Shown: positions 46,108 through 58,270, numbered from the stretch's first letter. The stretch: 64,000 nucleotides of DNA from Coriolopsis trogii (GCA_020543525.1 JAHYIO010000005.1:496001-560000), one strand, 5' to 3'. Program-made: numbers and translations. Notes: generated from the letters alone by a model not told the origin.

Positions 46108-47217
46108 GTTCACTATTGTTGATGCGCGCGTACGGTGGAGGAGGAGAGGAAAGGTGAGTGGACCAAGTTGGGCGACAAATTCTGTACGATGTATAGTCTA
46201 AGGGGGGGGGGGGGGGGGGGCAGCTTCACAGCTACGCCGCTCTTGACGACTCGGACCAAATGTGTATCGCCAGCGCGGTCAGTCATCGAAGTCTGAGGCT
46301 ATGTGAGTTGCAGAGTCTCCGTGCTACCATATTATCGTCATTGTTCGCAGGAGCCTTCTAGTATCAGAGAGCCGCTTCCGCTGCGCGCGTCTTGGGAACT
46401 CGAAACCCCATCGAAGGCGGCTCCATGAACAGGGGGCTGTTCATCTGATGACTGTCCTGCCTATGTCAACTGCGACTGTTGGGTACCTCCGGGTAAGACC
46501 AGATAATTCTTTTCCTACAATAGCATTGACAGGACTTGCGTATGTATCGTGGAGCCCAATCAATCGAGACGAAAACCCTGGGACGTAGTCAAATATCAGT
46601 ACTCCTGGACTAACAGGTAACTTGTCAAGGATCTTAGCACCCGCACGTATACGTCAAAGCATCACATCGTACTAGGCACCTTTATAATTCGCTGAGGATG
46701 TAGATGAGAGTACCTGAGTTAAGTATTCTGCACCCTGGGAGTCAAGAACAAGATGTCTGAAGCGCTGAGCAATGCCAATCGGTGTAGTCAGACGTGCCAC
46801 GTGGCAGCGTGGTCGAATCAGGCTCCGCAAACGAGCTTGACGTCTCACCGCCATGTTGTCTACCCTACTGGCCGCGCACGCACTGCCCCGTCATTTCTCT
46901 CTGCTTTTATGCTTTCGGATATGCTGCTTGCCCGAATGTCTTCGGTCTAATAAATTAGGGGACGGTAGGTCTCGAACTCCAGTTAGCATTCCGAGTGGGC
47001 CGCTACCTGCTTAACTGTCTGGAGATGTTTCTGCGTCTGCAATCGAGGCTCTCATACCGTTAGTGAGTTACACAAACTCTCTACTCCAAGCATAGGTAGG
47101 CAGTGCTCCGATCCGATCTTCAGTTCGGCATGTGACCGCCTGTGAGTTGATAACTTGACTCTCCTTCTCTCTGTACCTCAATAGTACGCCCTGCTTGACT
47201 CGTTGAGCAACACCCCC
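46108..47217. other. Intergenic region with a poly-G run
   Basis: 1.1 kb upstream of both the But2-like and UstYa-2 genes, which are divergent. Contains the G19 tract. ORFs are short and unsupported. Confidence 0.5.
46202..46220 (+). repeat. Poly-G homopolymer (19 nt)
   Basis: An uninterrupted run of 19 G, about 95 bp upstream of the But2-like start codon. Length may be affected by sequencing. Confidence 0.8.
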
Positions 47218-47832
47218 ATGTCTTTTCGACGTCCTCCTGACTCCCTCATCCTCTCCGGCGCCGTCATCGTGCTTTGTTTGAATTTCCTTTACAAGATTAT
47301 CAGTCTGACCTATCTCTATCAAATTCCCCACGAAGAAATCAATGGCGAGTCCCCCGGCACAGACTTGCTCTCGCTGAACACTAACTGTTCCCCACCAGGA
47401 GGCATGTGGAACGTCGACCGGAAGCCCGTAGCCTTCGCCTTCGACAGCGGCCTCCGATACGACCTCAACGCCTCCCAAGCCTGGCGCGCGCTCGTCCCTG
47501 GGGATGGCCAGATCTACCTCGGACCCTCGCACGAGGCCTTCACCGTCTCCATGTTCCACCAGCTCCGCTGCCTGGACGTCATGCGCGATCAGCTCGCGAA
47601 ACCGCGCGCGGAGCGCACCGAACAGCCCGCCCGGCACTGCATGAACTACATCCGCGAGATGATACTGTGCCGTGGGGACACGAACCTTGACCCCTATCAG
47701 TACCCGTCCAACATCCATCCGGTCGAACCGCATCCGGTGCGCAGGTGCCTCAACTGGAACGCGGTGTACGAGGCGGTGGAGGAGAATCAGAAGGAGTACG
47801 CTCGATGGCTGCATGCGCGGGGGAAGGTATAG
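47218..47832 (+). CDS. UstYa-family (DUF3328) protein with altered HxxHC motifs
   Basis: Preferred model has two exons, 47218-47344 and 47399-47832, giving 186 residues; reading through the intron is also in frame (204 residues). The putative 54-nt intron has a GC donor (GCGAGT), a CTAAC branch site and CCAG end, and its phase 1 matches the first intron of the other UstYa gene. The N-terminus has one membrane span (SLILSGAVIVLCLNFLY). The C-terminal domain has the family order GDGQIYLGP, SMFHQLRCLD, ARHCMNYIREM and GDTNLDP. The first motif is HQLRC and the second PARHC, so each lost one His of HxxHC. This suggests altered or lost catalysis. It is divergent from the But2-like gene. Confidence 0.8.
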   Translation: MSFRRPPDSLILSGAVIVLCLNFLYKIISLTYLYQIPHEEINGESPGTDLLSLNTNCSPPGGMWNVDRKPVAFAFDSGLRYDLNASQAWRALVPGDGQIYLGPSHEAFTVSMFHQLRCLDVMRDQLAKPRAERTEQPARHCMNYIREMILCRGDTNLDPYQYPSNIHPVEPHPVRRCLNWNAVYEAVEENQKEYARWLHARGKV

Positions 47833-48284
47833 GGGGTTCCGTGGCTATGCAGACTATGTTGGTTGTCAGTCATCGCTCCTCGTCTCCGGGCGGCCGCAAT
47901 CTGGTTCTGCGGGCGTCATCATCACACGATGGACTATTTATGTATGCTTTCCCAGAGCTTGTACCTGGGTATGTGCGTACCTCAAAGACGCTATGGACCA
48001 GCTGAACAAAGAGGTGAATCATATAGCACCCATGTCCCGCGCGGAGGAATATGAGTACGATCATAGCTCATGTTATGTACCACACTGTAAGGCGTGACTT
48101 TTATACATTAGGCATATCGCAGCGCAAGCAAAGGCATACTCACCCTCGTCAATCACACGACTGTTGAGAGACTCACCAAACCTCCTTGCGATCCATATTC
48201 ACATTCTTGGGAGCTCTAGGCCAAGCGAATCCAAATTGAATCACAATTGAGGCGTGTCTGAGCTAGGTCATCTTCACGTTAATT

Positions 48285-48491
48285 TCACGGCTCTGTGATC
48301 TCTAGCCATGCAGCGTCAATGTGAGGCCCAGTATCTTCTGTAGTAGCAGTGGATGAGTTAGAAGCAGCAGTGCCTGAAAAGCGAGTATACTGACCATCAA
48401 TTGGTAGTGCGCGAGACGCAACATATACGGCGCACAACACCAGGATGACCGTCATGAGGACGCGCGCGGTGGGTGTGACGGTGGGCGCCAT
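48285..48491 (-). CDS. Small single-span membrane ORF, possible UstYa remnant
   Basis: Model: exon 48395-48491 plus a short exon ending at TGA 48285, about 49 residues. The first exon encodes MAPTVTPTARVLMTVILVLC and the rest of one membrane span, then a phase-1 intron, the same layout as the first exons of the two UstYa genes in this window. The second exon is short and has no HxxHC region. It could be a truncated UstYa gene or a chance ORF. Weakly supported. Confidence 0.35.
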   Translation of the reverse strand: MAPTVTPTARVLMTVILVLCAVYVASRALPIDGQYTRFSGTAASNSSTATTEDTGPHIDAAWLEITEP

Positions 48492-51396
48492 GGAGTTTCC
48501 TGTATGCTCGAAGTTCAAAGGACAGTCTTCTGAGGTCTCACCAGCCCCAACTGGGTACTTCATACCGGTCAATGCATGCTTACATATCTGTCACTTACTG
48601 TAAGCTTTGTCTTCAAACCAAGTCATACGTCCGACTCGAATATTGGTCGTGACTCGTGACGTATCTACGATCCTTCATCTCTCATCTGTCTCCCGGTCTA
48701 TCTTCCAGCCAAATAAAGTTCTAATTCAAAATACACAGGGGTATCTGTTAGCACAGTACATAGAGACATACCTGCTTGATGGATGACGAGAGATGTAATC
48801 GCAGTAAGTCCACTCGCAGAGTTCTCAGCCGGACGTCTTCGGAGTCACTTAAGTTGCACTTACGCTTCCCCAGCCGTCTGGGGCGTTCAAACGCTCTTTT
48901 TCATGTTAACTTGTCCAATGCATTGTCCCATTGTGGTATTCTCATTTTATGTATAGCGTTCCGACCCTGAGAACTGCTTGAACGAGTTCGCGTCGGATAT
49001 TCAATGCTCGACGTGTTCAAATGAGTCAGCTCTGCACAAATGCCATCTTGCATGAATGTGACAACATACTTGCATTTATATAGTTTTTGGAGCATGTGAC
49101 CAGTAGTTGCTTGAGTCGAGAGCAAGATGGTGGCCGAAATGCAAAGGAACTGGACTCGACCACGTGGAAGTTCGACTTTGTGGCGGAGACAGAAAAGGGA
49201 GGTTGGCCGAAAAAAGTAATACAGACGCCAAAGAGACCTTGTCTGCGAGTTCCATAGCATCTTTTGTGTTTTAGGTACTGCGTGGACGGCCACACACTAT
49301 GTGAGCCAATTGTAAAGTTCACTTGAGCGCATGTGGGCTTGCTCAGTATGAGTGGATTGGTCTTCGGTTCGATGGGCTGAACGGTGTCCCTTTCACGAAT
49401 GACGCTACGGTCGCGAGTCGAGACGCAGTGAGACCAGCGATGACAGGATACAGAGAGCCCCCAATTACCTAAATTTTAACAGAAAGCCTCATGCGCTGCA
49501 TTTGAGTACTCCAAGTAGAGCTAGACTGACGGTTGTAGTAGGCGCGACTAGTTTAGTATCGTCCACTGTGTATGGCGCAGTTGACGCTGTATTAGGTTCA
49601 GGACGTGGGGCTACTTGGAGGAAGGCATATCATATTCAGATGGGTACCAAAGCTTTCTGCTTAATACCATGATAGAGTGTTGTGAGTAGGTCTCATGATG
49701 AAATTGGTCCCAGAAACGCAAAAAGGGGTAGAAAATCGATTGGGACTATTCATCCCACACATTCGACACGATGCCCGTGTGAGAACCACAAGGCATGTAA
49801 GCACCGTTCAGCTGGAACTGTGTTGTGCATGTGCTCACCTATGAAACACGGCGGTATCGTATACAGCTGCTCTGACACATCCCCGACATCGCCGTCCTCT
49901 GGTATTTTCCTGCGTCCAATGTATACGAGCTAAGAAGTGTTACACGGCAGTGGAACACCGTCTATACGAGAGATGCAATCTTTGAGCGACTATACATTAC
50001 ATCCTCAAACGCGGATGACATGGATGGCGCTGCAGATGATAGAAGCTGCTACCACCGGGGCGAGTCGCCCATACATGAATAACCAAAGACAACGAGGGCC
50101 ATAGGAAGCTAGTAGGCGGACTAACTATATGCAAGAGATTTAGAATGGGCGTCGATTAGAAGATTAGCTGCGCAGGCCACATCCACGTATGTTATCGTTG
50201 CCGAATGTGTACATCTCAGGACGAGGAACGGTCTGCGAAGGTTAGATTCCCGGTGTACACGGTGCGCTTGCTGAATCGCCTACCATAGAGGCAGTATTCA
50301 GATCCGAAAGTGTCGGCGTCGGTGGGCGGGGAGCCGGGGTGAACTGAACTATGAACCGAGCGCGCGAGACTTGGGATGAGACTATGCGCGATTGGACTCA
50401 GGGCGGGTGTACACACCGATAACGTTCCACCTATAGAACTAACGTTCACGCCCGCTACCCAGCGCACGACCACTGAGACGCGCTCCGAGAACGGTACGAC
50501 CATGGGAGTGACCCCTCCATCCCCGATCTCAATAGCTGCATACACCACAAGAATGGTCACGATGACGAATCCCGAGCCTGCGCATCGCGAAGGAATTCAA
50601 ACCAGGTCAACATGTAGTGTACAGAGCGGTCGTATAGCAGTAAGCGAGACAGCGAGCGACGCGTCGGCGCTGGCGTCAAGACAAGTCTGAATACACATTT
50701 GGGATGTACAGGACACGCTCCCGAGTTGATCGTATTACAGACAGCACAACATTGTCAGACGACGAGTAACAAGGGTAGAGGGAGTGAGGCATGCACGTAC
50801 GGTTCGAAACTATAGTACGGCTTAAGCGTAGGAGTGAGTACGAACGGTCCAAAGTCTGCCGCAGAACCGACTTGTTATACAAGCCAGGGACAGTCCTGCA
50901 CGATCCGAAGGAGGATAACGGGGAGCACAAAAGTCAACAACACAACATTGTCTGGACGAGACTGGAAGTGTCTGAGTAAGGAGAAAACTAGCTACCAAGG
51001 AGGTCAAAGTCCGAATGTCCAACTAAAACGAATGTGTTAAATACTCGGTAAGGTTAAGAAAGATCTATACGGTGCAGCCGGGCATGTCGTCGCCCGACCG
51101 GGAGTCCTTTCGTTTCGGGAACTTTGGGACTAGAGATATGAGCCGAGTTCACGAGGCTGGGTGGTGGGGTGGCCGCTTGCGTCTTGACTCCAGAACCAGA
51201 GGAAGAACCGGAGAGGAGGGAGGGGTGGGGGTATCGGTTAGCACATGATCGAGCTCGAAGTCCGTCGTCATGACCGTCGTCTCGTGCGTGTTTCGTCGCT
51301 CATCGTCGCCCAAGCGCAGCACGGGGCGTCACCCCGTCTAGCCAGGCTTGCTTTTCGTTCCGTAGACCGGGTGGACGGCATGGACTGACCGCGAGG
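48492..51396. other. Long gene-poor stretch
   Basis: 2.9 kb without a recognisable gene. Base composition is more AT-rich than the flanks near 48700-49700. A minus-strand frame at 50216-50560 and Cys-containing minus-strand segments near 50830-51000 look partly protein-like but lack a start and splice context. A word ACAACATTGTC(A/T)G recurs at about 50748 and 50942. I see no TIR or LTR. Confidence 0.45.
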
Positions 51397-52986
51397 TCAG
51401 TTGCTCACGAAGCGCAGCGCCTGTAAAGGAGAGATGGACAGTCAGCGAGCCGCTCGACGATAGCACATGCACGCTCTGTCGCTCGCGTCAATGTCAACGT
51501 TTACGGCACTCACCACCTCGGTCGCGGGCGCGCTGGGGTTTTCCTGATTGTACGCGCTGAGATCCCCTGTGAGAATGAGCGCGTTGTCTGCGCTGCTGTA
51601 TGCAACGGTCGTCCTGGCGTGCCGACCATCGGGGTTTACCCAAAGGGCTGGAATGTGGCCAACATCAGTCATAGCATCGAGCACGCAAACTATTGACACT
51701 CACGGACGAGCTTCTGTGTCGCTGCGTCAAGGGTCCAGATGGAGGACTCGCCGCCGGTCGCCATCGGTCGTGCGTGGGGCGATGCTGCACAGTTCAGGTA
51801 TGTGTTAGCGTGTGTTATTGAAGCGGTCGGTAGGTCGTGTATGCCGAAAGTACGGTGACGAGCTTGCGGTTCTATACCACACTCCCATACACAGTTCGAG
51901 AATGATCACAGGTCACACGTTGGAGCGCTCAGCACGGTCCCGGGACCGATGTTGCAGGGCAAGCGGGCGCCACATCCCGAAAGCGGGTAATGGAGAGAAG
52001 GCGGACAGAAGAAGGAATCCGAAGGGTGAGACTCACTGAGGAGAACATGGTCGAGAGTCGCCTTCCTGCGGACACACGGAACCAACGGCGTTAGCGGACA
52101 AGAACATGCGAAGCATACCAAGGGACTGCCCAACCTTGCGGACCCACTGGAAATGGCAACAGTGCCCTTCGCGCCGAGGAAGCTTGGTGACTCCTCATCC
52201 TGCGCAGCGTCCCCATGATAATTCCGCAAAATATGAGCATCCGGGGTGCCAGCACGAGGCGGCGGTCAATGAGAGAGAACGTCAGAGCAATGTTAACAAA
52301 GCTGGCGCCGCCACGCGCTCCGTATCGCACTCACCGTCGCGATGCTGAAGGGCGTCGTGCCAGAGGTGGTGAAGGTAAGCGAGCTTGCATCGCTGCCAAG
52401 ACTCCTGTGAGCGTCGCATCAGCGCATCATGCACAAGTTGGCGTTGCAGTGCATGACGACAGAGTCATTCATTGCACCGCGCGAAGGGTCGGATATGGAG
52501 ATCAGGAACGGGCGCTCAAATCAGTACGAGCGCGATCAAATGTCAAGAACACGGGCAACACTCACACGCCGGAGGATGAGAGCCGCAAAAACCCAAGGGA
52601 GGTATCGTCGTTGACGGCGCGCACTTCGACGCGGCCAGTGTATGTCTTGTCGACGTTCGCGCTGTGGCCGACGGAGGTGAGGGTGTTGTGGTTCGGGCGC
52701 TTGATTGGGTGAGACGAACAGAAACGTACAAGTTGACTAGAGCGCTCGGACTTGGACTCGGGCCGTGGCGTTTAGCAAAACCGGGCTCGGTGGGGGTGGC
52801 GCGCTTCACTTTGCGGGGAGCGTGCGGGGGAAGGCCGGCGGCGATACGTTGTGCATTGGTCCATTCTGCTGTGTTGGGGCCGCGCGCGAGGTTGTGGCCG
52901 GCTGGGATGTGGTACGCGGACCCAAGAGCGGCGGTAATGAGCACGAAGAGAAGAGCGGAAAGAGACGGGAGGCCCGAGAAGAGCAT
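51397..52986 (-). CDS. Secreted protein of a basidiomycete-specific family
   Basis: Eight exons: 52730-52986, 52566-52661, 52335-52404, 52135-52199, 52037-52065, 51704-51784, 51514-51647 and 51397-51420; 756 nt, 251 residues. A signal peptide (SALLFVLITAALGSA) is followed by the family's ARGPNTAEWTNAQRIAAGLPP stretch and a Pro/Arg/Ser segment, then TYTGRVEVRA, LGFLRLSS, ESSIWTLDAATQKL, ALWVNPDGR and GDLSAYNQENP, ending ALRFVSN. I recognise this order from abundant secreted Agaricomycete proteins of unknown function. The last strands resemble a beta-sandwich, but no fold is proven. Two introns (52200-52334 and 51785-52036) are longer than usual and may hide a further small exon. Two tiny exons are 24 and 29 nt. 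Confidence 0.72.
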
Positions 52987-54787
52987 CGCGCCGGCGTGCA
53001 GGGGAAGAGGAAGGGAGAGATAGGGAGCGGATGGGTTGAGCAAAGAGACGAAGACGAAGAGCAGATATCGGAGGGAGAGCAAAAAGCGGAGGACAAGGCA
53101 AGCTTCTTACATACCTGCTTGGCCTATCCACTTCTGCGAATAATCGGCATCAAAACCCACGAGGAGCTCAGCGATGTTCCCATATCCGGCTTGACATTGC
53201 AGACACGCGCTTGCCGGGCCTCGGTCAGCGTTCGGCTACAGTCGACTTGAACCACGCCGAGTGCGGCCGTCTCTTTGCTGATGGGAGTTTATGCACCGCA
53301 GCCTCGACAGCCATACCTCCGATGATTGCCCAAACGACATCGATTGCCCTCTTACGGAGCGTCAGTAGCATAGACCCCCGCCACATGGTCCTTGCGTGGA
53401 CAATGCATGGCCGTAGCTGTCCGATGACCGACTCGTTTCAGCGTCGACACACGAGGCCATGACCCGGACGCAGAATGGACGGTAATGTTTGTCCTTCCTA
53501 GAAGCTCTCTGGACACGACCCGCACCCCACCACCGCGGGGAATACTGGAGCACGACGTTTTCGAAGGCCATTCAGCTGTCGAGGAAGCTCCGTCCGCCGC
53601 GTTTTAAGGCGCTGAGCAAAAAATGACGAGGTACGAGGAGAACGTTCGAGAGCGAAAACTCAACTACTAATTGCGAGTGGGGTGAGAATCCGAACCTCGA
53701 GATTCTCTCCACGAGGCCAATGGCTTCAACACGAGTCAGAAGAGAATGGCCAGAGCTGTCCAGTGCCAAATTCCGCTTGGGCGGTCCGAGGGCGTCGAAG
53801 GTTCAGCCCGGTGGCCTAAGCCTATGTGAGCGACACCTCGAAGGCATGAACATGCCGATGGGAGTCGGCGTCATTATGCGGATGGTCCGATGCGCCTGAG
53901 AACTAGAGTCGAAAGGATGGCATCGGTGCAATTGCTGCAGGTGAACGTTGCGTAAACGAGCGGCGTAAGTAGTCAACCAACTCACCACTGACACCAGTCC
54001 AAAAGGTCACAGCACGTGACAAACGCGTCGCGCTTTCACTTGTAGAGCATCCAAGCAGAGCGCCTTCATAGACTTCGACTGACACGCCATAGTATCTCTC
54101 AGCGATGATCGCCAGTAAATGAATGCAGAACTTAGTGGGAGGCATCACTACGGGCGATACGTCAGTAAGACAACAGCATATATGCGTGATAGGAAATGGC
54201 TCACAACATGACAGATGGAGAGACATTTGCGCATCCTGTACTGCAGCTGGAGGGGTAAAAAAATCCAGCAAGCGGACCAAGAGTACTCCGGAGCTTGCGA
54301 GGACGATGGACCATCCTGTCGGTAAATTCTGGGGTAGATCATGTATTTGTCTGGGCATACCCTTCCGTCTAACATATCGCGAGCGTGTGTGGAAAAGCAG
54401 TGGAGGATCACTTATGGGATAGGTAGACTGGTATGGAGGATCTAAGGAAGTGAGTCGCGAGTAGCTTGCAAACTGTCAGTGAGTACCAGATGATGCACTG
54501 TGCATACTCACATCGTTACAGACTCACCAGACCCCCCACATACCATGTTCTCCAACCCCATGACGCTTTGACCAACAAGGACATCATCAACACGGAAGAC
54601 AGAGGCCAACATATATGTGCAGCGACAAAACGTGACAACTGTCGCGGCACATACACGTTACGTCACATGTTACCTTCCGCGTTTCATTGATGTCACGATG
54701 CAAGTTGTCCTGCATCCGCGCCGTCATCATCGCCTACCACAACCACAACGACAGTATTGGCATTGCTACGTTGGAGGACATTTGTTC
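52987..54787. other. Intergenic region
   Basis: 1.8 kb. Minus-strand frame 53903-54358 (151 codons) is unrecognised. A hairpin with arms GAGAATC/GATTCTC lies at about 53683-53706. No gene can be supported. Confidence 0.45.
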
Positions 54788-57700
54788 ATGATGTCAACGG
54801 CCACTTCAACTCGCTCGACGCCTTGCTCCTCCACGATGCCGTCGAGGCCTGCTACTTCGCCACCGACAAGTCCTGCGACCATACCTGGAGAGGTCAGTGA
54901 GGAGATTGTCTAGGAGGCGAGGTCGTTGAGGTAATGTTTCTGTACCATATAGGTTGGCAAGGAAGAGGAGGTTGAGGGTGAGATTGAAGAGCAGAAGGTA
55001 TGTACTATCATAATGCATATTATATGTGGCGAGCTATGCCTCGACTAGCGTACATGCATATGGGCCTTGAAGGTGCGAGTAGCTGGAGCTGATTTACTCT
55101 TGTGGCAGGAGCAGCAAAACGACGAAGTGCGCTTTCTCCCATTCCCGTGAACGTCGTCTGACGCGCTATGCTAGCTTTCATCAGATCGTCTGGCTCAGTT
55201 GGAAAGCTTGCTTCAGAGATCTTCGGTATACGTGAAATGCCTTAAAGAAGAAATGGACAAAGTGCGAGTTAACCAGGCGAAGCGTAAGGAACCACCAAAG
55301 TCGCAACTGAACAAGCATAAGAAACGTGCACGCGTCGTCTCCGACTCTGAAGAGGAGCGAGAGGCGAAGCGTACTAAGGCGCACAGTAAGGCAGAGGACG
55401 TGAACGGTAACGTTGACGAGTCTCCGAAGAAGCCGTCCTTCGCGCAACCTGCCTTGCTGACGGGAGCTACATTGAAGGATTACCAACTGGAGGGTGTAGC
55501 GTGGATGGCAGGTCTATACCACAATGGTATATCTGGTATTCTTGGTACGTACGCGCTGTTTGCTTGCCTGTGAACGACTAGCTGAAGTTATGTGTGCATA
55601 TAGCCGATGAGATGGGTCTCGGGAAGGTGAGTACTTATCCTAAGACTCAATACAAGCGGAACGGCTCATACGAGCGTAGACCATCCAAACCATCGCCTTC
55701 CATGCATTTCTCCGAGAGCGCACACCCGCCCCGTTCATGGTCGTTTGCCCCCTTGCAGTCCTTGACAACTGGGCACGGGAGTTCGCAAGGTTCGCGCCCG
55801 ACATTCCTGTGGTGACATACTATGGCTCGAAGGAAGAACGTGCAGAGATACGTCGAACGCAAATGGTCATGGACGCCGTGGACCGAGCGTACCACCGTGT
55901 TCACAGCGCGACCGCGGCAAATGCGACAGCATCGACGGCGACCTCCGCGCCCGCGAAGAGCCAGTCAACAAGAAGGGGTGGGCGAGGACGAGGACGAGGA
56001 CGGGGCCGTGGCAAGGCTACCCCACGTGGTCGTGCTAAGCCAGCGGACGATAGCTCAGAAGATGAAGCACCTCCAACGAGGTCCCGCGGCAAGCCCACTC
56101 CACGCGGCAAGCGCGGCGGACGTACGCCAGCCAAGACTCGTGCGCCAGTGGTCGAAGCTGGCTCAAGCGAGTTTGAAGACTCTATGACCGTGGACGAGGA
56201 GCGGCCGAAGCCAGAAGACGCGAACGAGCACCCACTGAAGCCTCACCAGAAGACGAACTTTCCGGTGGTCCTCACAACGTACCAAATCATCATCAACGAC
56301 CGCGCGGAACTGGCGAAGTACCATTGGGGTTTCATCGTCGTCGACGAGGGTCACAGACTCAAGAACATCGACTGTGTGCTTATGCGTGAGATCAAGAGGA
56401 TCCCGGCGGAGGCACGTATGGTCCTTACGGGTACCCCTCTGCAAAACAACCTGGCCGAGCTCTGGGCCTTGCTCAACTTCGTGCTTCCTGGCATTTTCGG
56501 AGATTTGTCGACGTTCCAGTCATGGTGAGCCATATAATGTGATATTCAAAATGAGTCGTGCTCATGCCGGTTACAGGTTCGATGAGGGCAGATTGCAGAA
56601 CAAGTTGGACTCCGAGCGTCAGGCTAAGTTGATCAACTCACTTCACGATGTCCTCCGCCCGTTCCTCCTCCGACGTATGAAGGCCGACGTGGAAATGCAA
56701 CTTCCCCCTAAGAAGGAGTACGTTCTGTACACGCCTCTCAGCGAGCGGCAGCGCGAGCTGTACGAGATCGCGGTTAACGGCGACAAAGCGCTTCGCGAAC
56801 ACCTCATCGTGCAGCTGCGCGCGGAGGGTGAAGCTCTGACTGGAGGGAGTAAGGTCGTCGAGGACGTGTCCGACGAGGAGATACCTCTGCAGGAAGAATC
56901 GCTTCATAAGAAGCGGAAGGGCCGTGGCCTGCGCGAAAAAACGACCAAGGTCTACGCTGAGGACTCCGACGATGAAGAGTACTTCAAGCGCTTAGCAGAG
57001 GGGCATATCCAGGCTCGTAAAGAGCGTGAGCAGAATGCGATCGAACTCGGACTTCAATGGCAGCGCCGGGCTGCGAGTAAGATCTATCCCGTACGTCTAA
57101 TAACGTTTCCACTGACTTGCTTGATCGAACAGCGAGGGAGGTCAACAACAAGAATCTCAAAAACGTCATTATGCAACTTCGTAAGGTGTGCCAACACCCA
57201 TACCTCTTCCACTGGCCAACAGATCCTGTCTCGCGAGAGCATGTCCTCAACGAAGAGCTCGTCACCGCTAGTGGGAAGATGATGGTGCTCGAACGGTTGC
57301 TGGACGCGCTGTTCGCTCGAGGACACAAGGTTCTGCTCTTCAGTCAGTTCACAACCATGCTCGATATCATTCAGGTACGCTGTTTGCTTGATGCAAGTCT
57401 GGTATTCTCACCTAGACATCTGGTCTCCAATAGGACTGGGCGCAAGAGTTCAAGGGCTGGCCTGTCTGCCGCATCGACGGTACTATGGGCATGGAGGAAC
57501 GCAAAGAGGACATCAGACGCTTCCAGGAGGGCGGAGACGCTCCCGACGCTCCTCGGCTCTTCCTCCTGAGCACACGCTCTGGTGGCTTGGGACTCAACCT
57601 CGTCGCTGCCGACACGGTCATCTTCTACGACCAGGACTGGGTGGGTCTTTTCGCATGAGCATCTGGGATCCATGCTGAGACAACGTTCCACAATAGAACC

Positions 57701-58230
57701 CTCAAGCCGACCTCCAAGCGCAAGACCGCGCTCACCGCATCGGACAGACGAGGCCTGTGCTCATCTTTCGCCTGCTTTGCGCACACACTATCGAGACGAA
57801 GATTTTGCAGCGCGCGACGGAGAAGCGCAAGCTGGAGGCGCTCGTCATCGCGAAGGGCGAGTTCGTGAACCCCACAGCGGCGAAGCGGACGAACAAGAGT
57901 CAGGCGCTAGCCGAGATGGCGATGGAGCTACACCGGCTTGAGGGCGAGAAGATCCAGGTGGTGCCGAACACGGAAGCCGGCAAGGCGAGCGTGATCAGCG
58001 ACGAGGAGCTGGATGTGCTGCTTGATCGTAGCCCGGAGGTGTTCGTGGATCGACAGAAGGGCTGGACGTCTGGTGGGCAAGTCGAGGAGGAGGAAATGGC
58101 GGCGACGAAGGTCGTCGCTCCAGGCCCTCAAACGAAGACGAAGACCGCGTTTGCGGTGTATGAGGCTCCTAAGTCTGATGGTAATGTCCTCGGCATGATG
58201 GATGGGATAGACGATGACGATGACGAGTAA
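54788..58230 (+). CDS. SNF2-family chromatin remodeler, LSH/HELLS/DDM1 type
   Basis: Ten exons: 54788-54892, 54953-54997, 55109-55126, 55175-55544, 55604-55626, 55680-56524, 56577-57076, 57133-57374, 57434-57640 and 57697-58230; 2889 nt, 962 residues. Helicase motifs appear in order: [21 protein letters not shown] (about 180), [22 protein letters not shown] (about 408), [14 protein letters not shown], then [23 protein letters not shown] and DRAHRIGQ (about 800). The overall pattern, including PFLLRRMK and [12 protein letters not shown], fits the LSH/IRC5 group, ATP-driven nucleosome remodelers linked to DNA methylation or genome stability. An insertion of about 115 residues (roughly 257-372), rich in Arg-Gly repeats and acidic stretches, splits the first RecA lobe between motif Ia and DEGH. 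The N-terminus is disordered, then coiled coil. Nuclear. Confidence 0.92.
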
Positions 58231-58270
58231 TCGGGCATCGTGTGTCTTTGAGAGAGAGTCCGTGTGGCGG

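Noticed and set aside
46955..47010. tRNA-like minus-strand segment with GAGTTCGAGAC
   Set aside because: T-stem pairing fails at three of five positions and no cloverleaf forms.
50822..51022. Possible hydrophobin or Cys-rich secreted exon on the minus strand
   Set aside because: A CC pair is present, but the eight-Cys hydrophobin spacing is absent and there is no ATG.
53675..53740. tRNA-like segment with a GAGAATC/GATTCTC hairpin
   Set aside because: The hairpin is real but no D-arm or anticodon arm accompanies it; kept only as a note in the intergenic entry.
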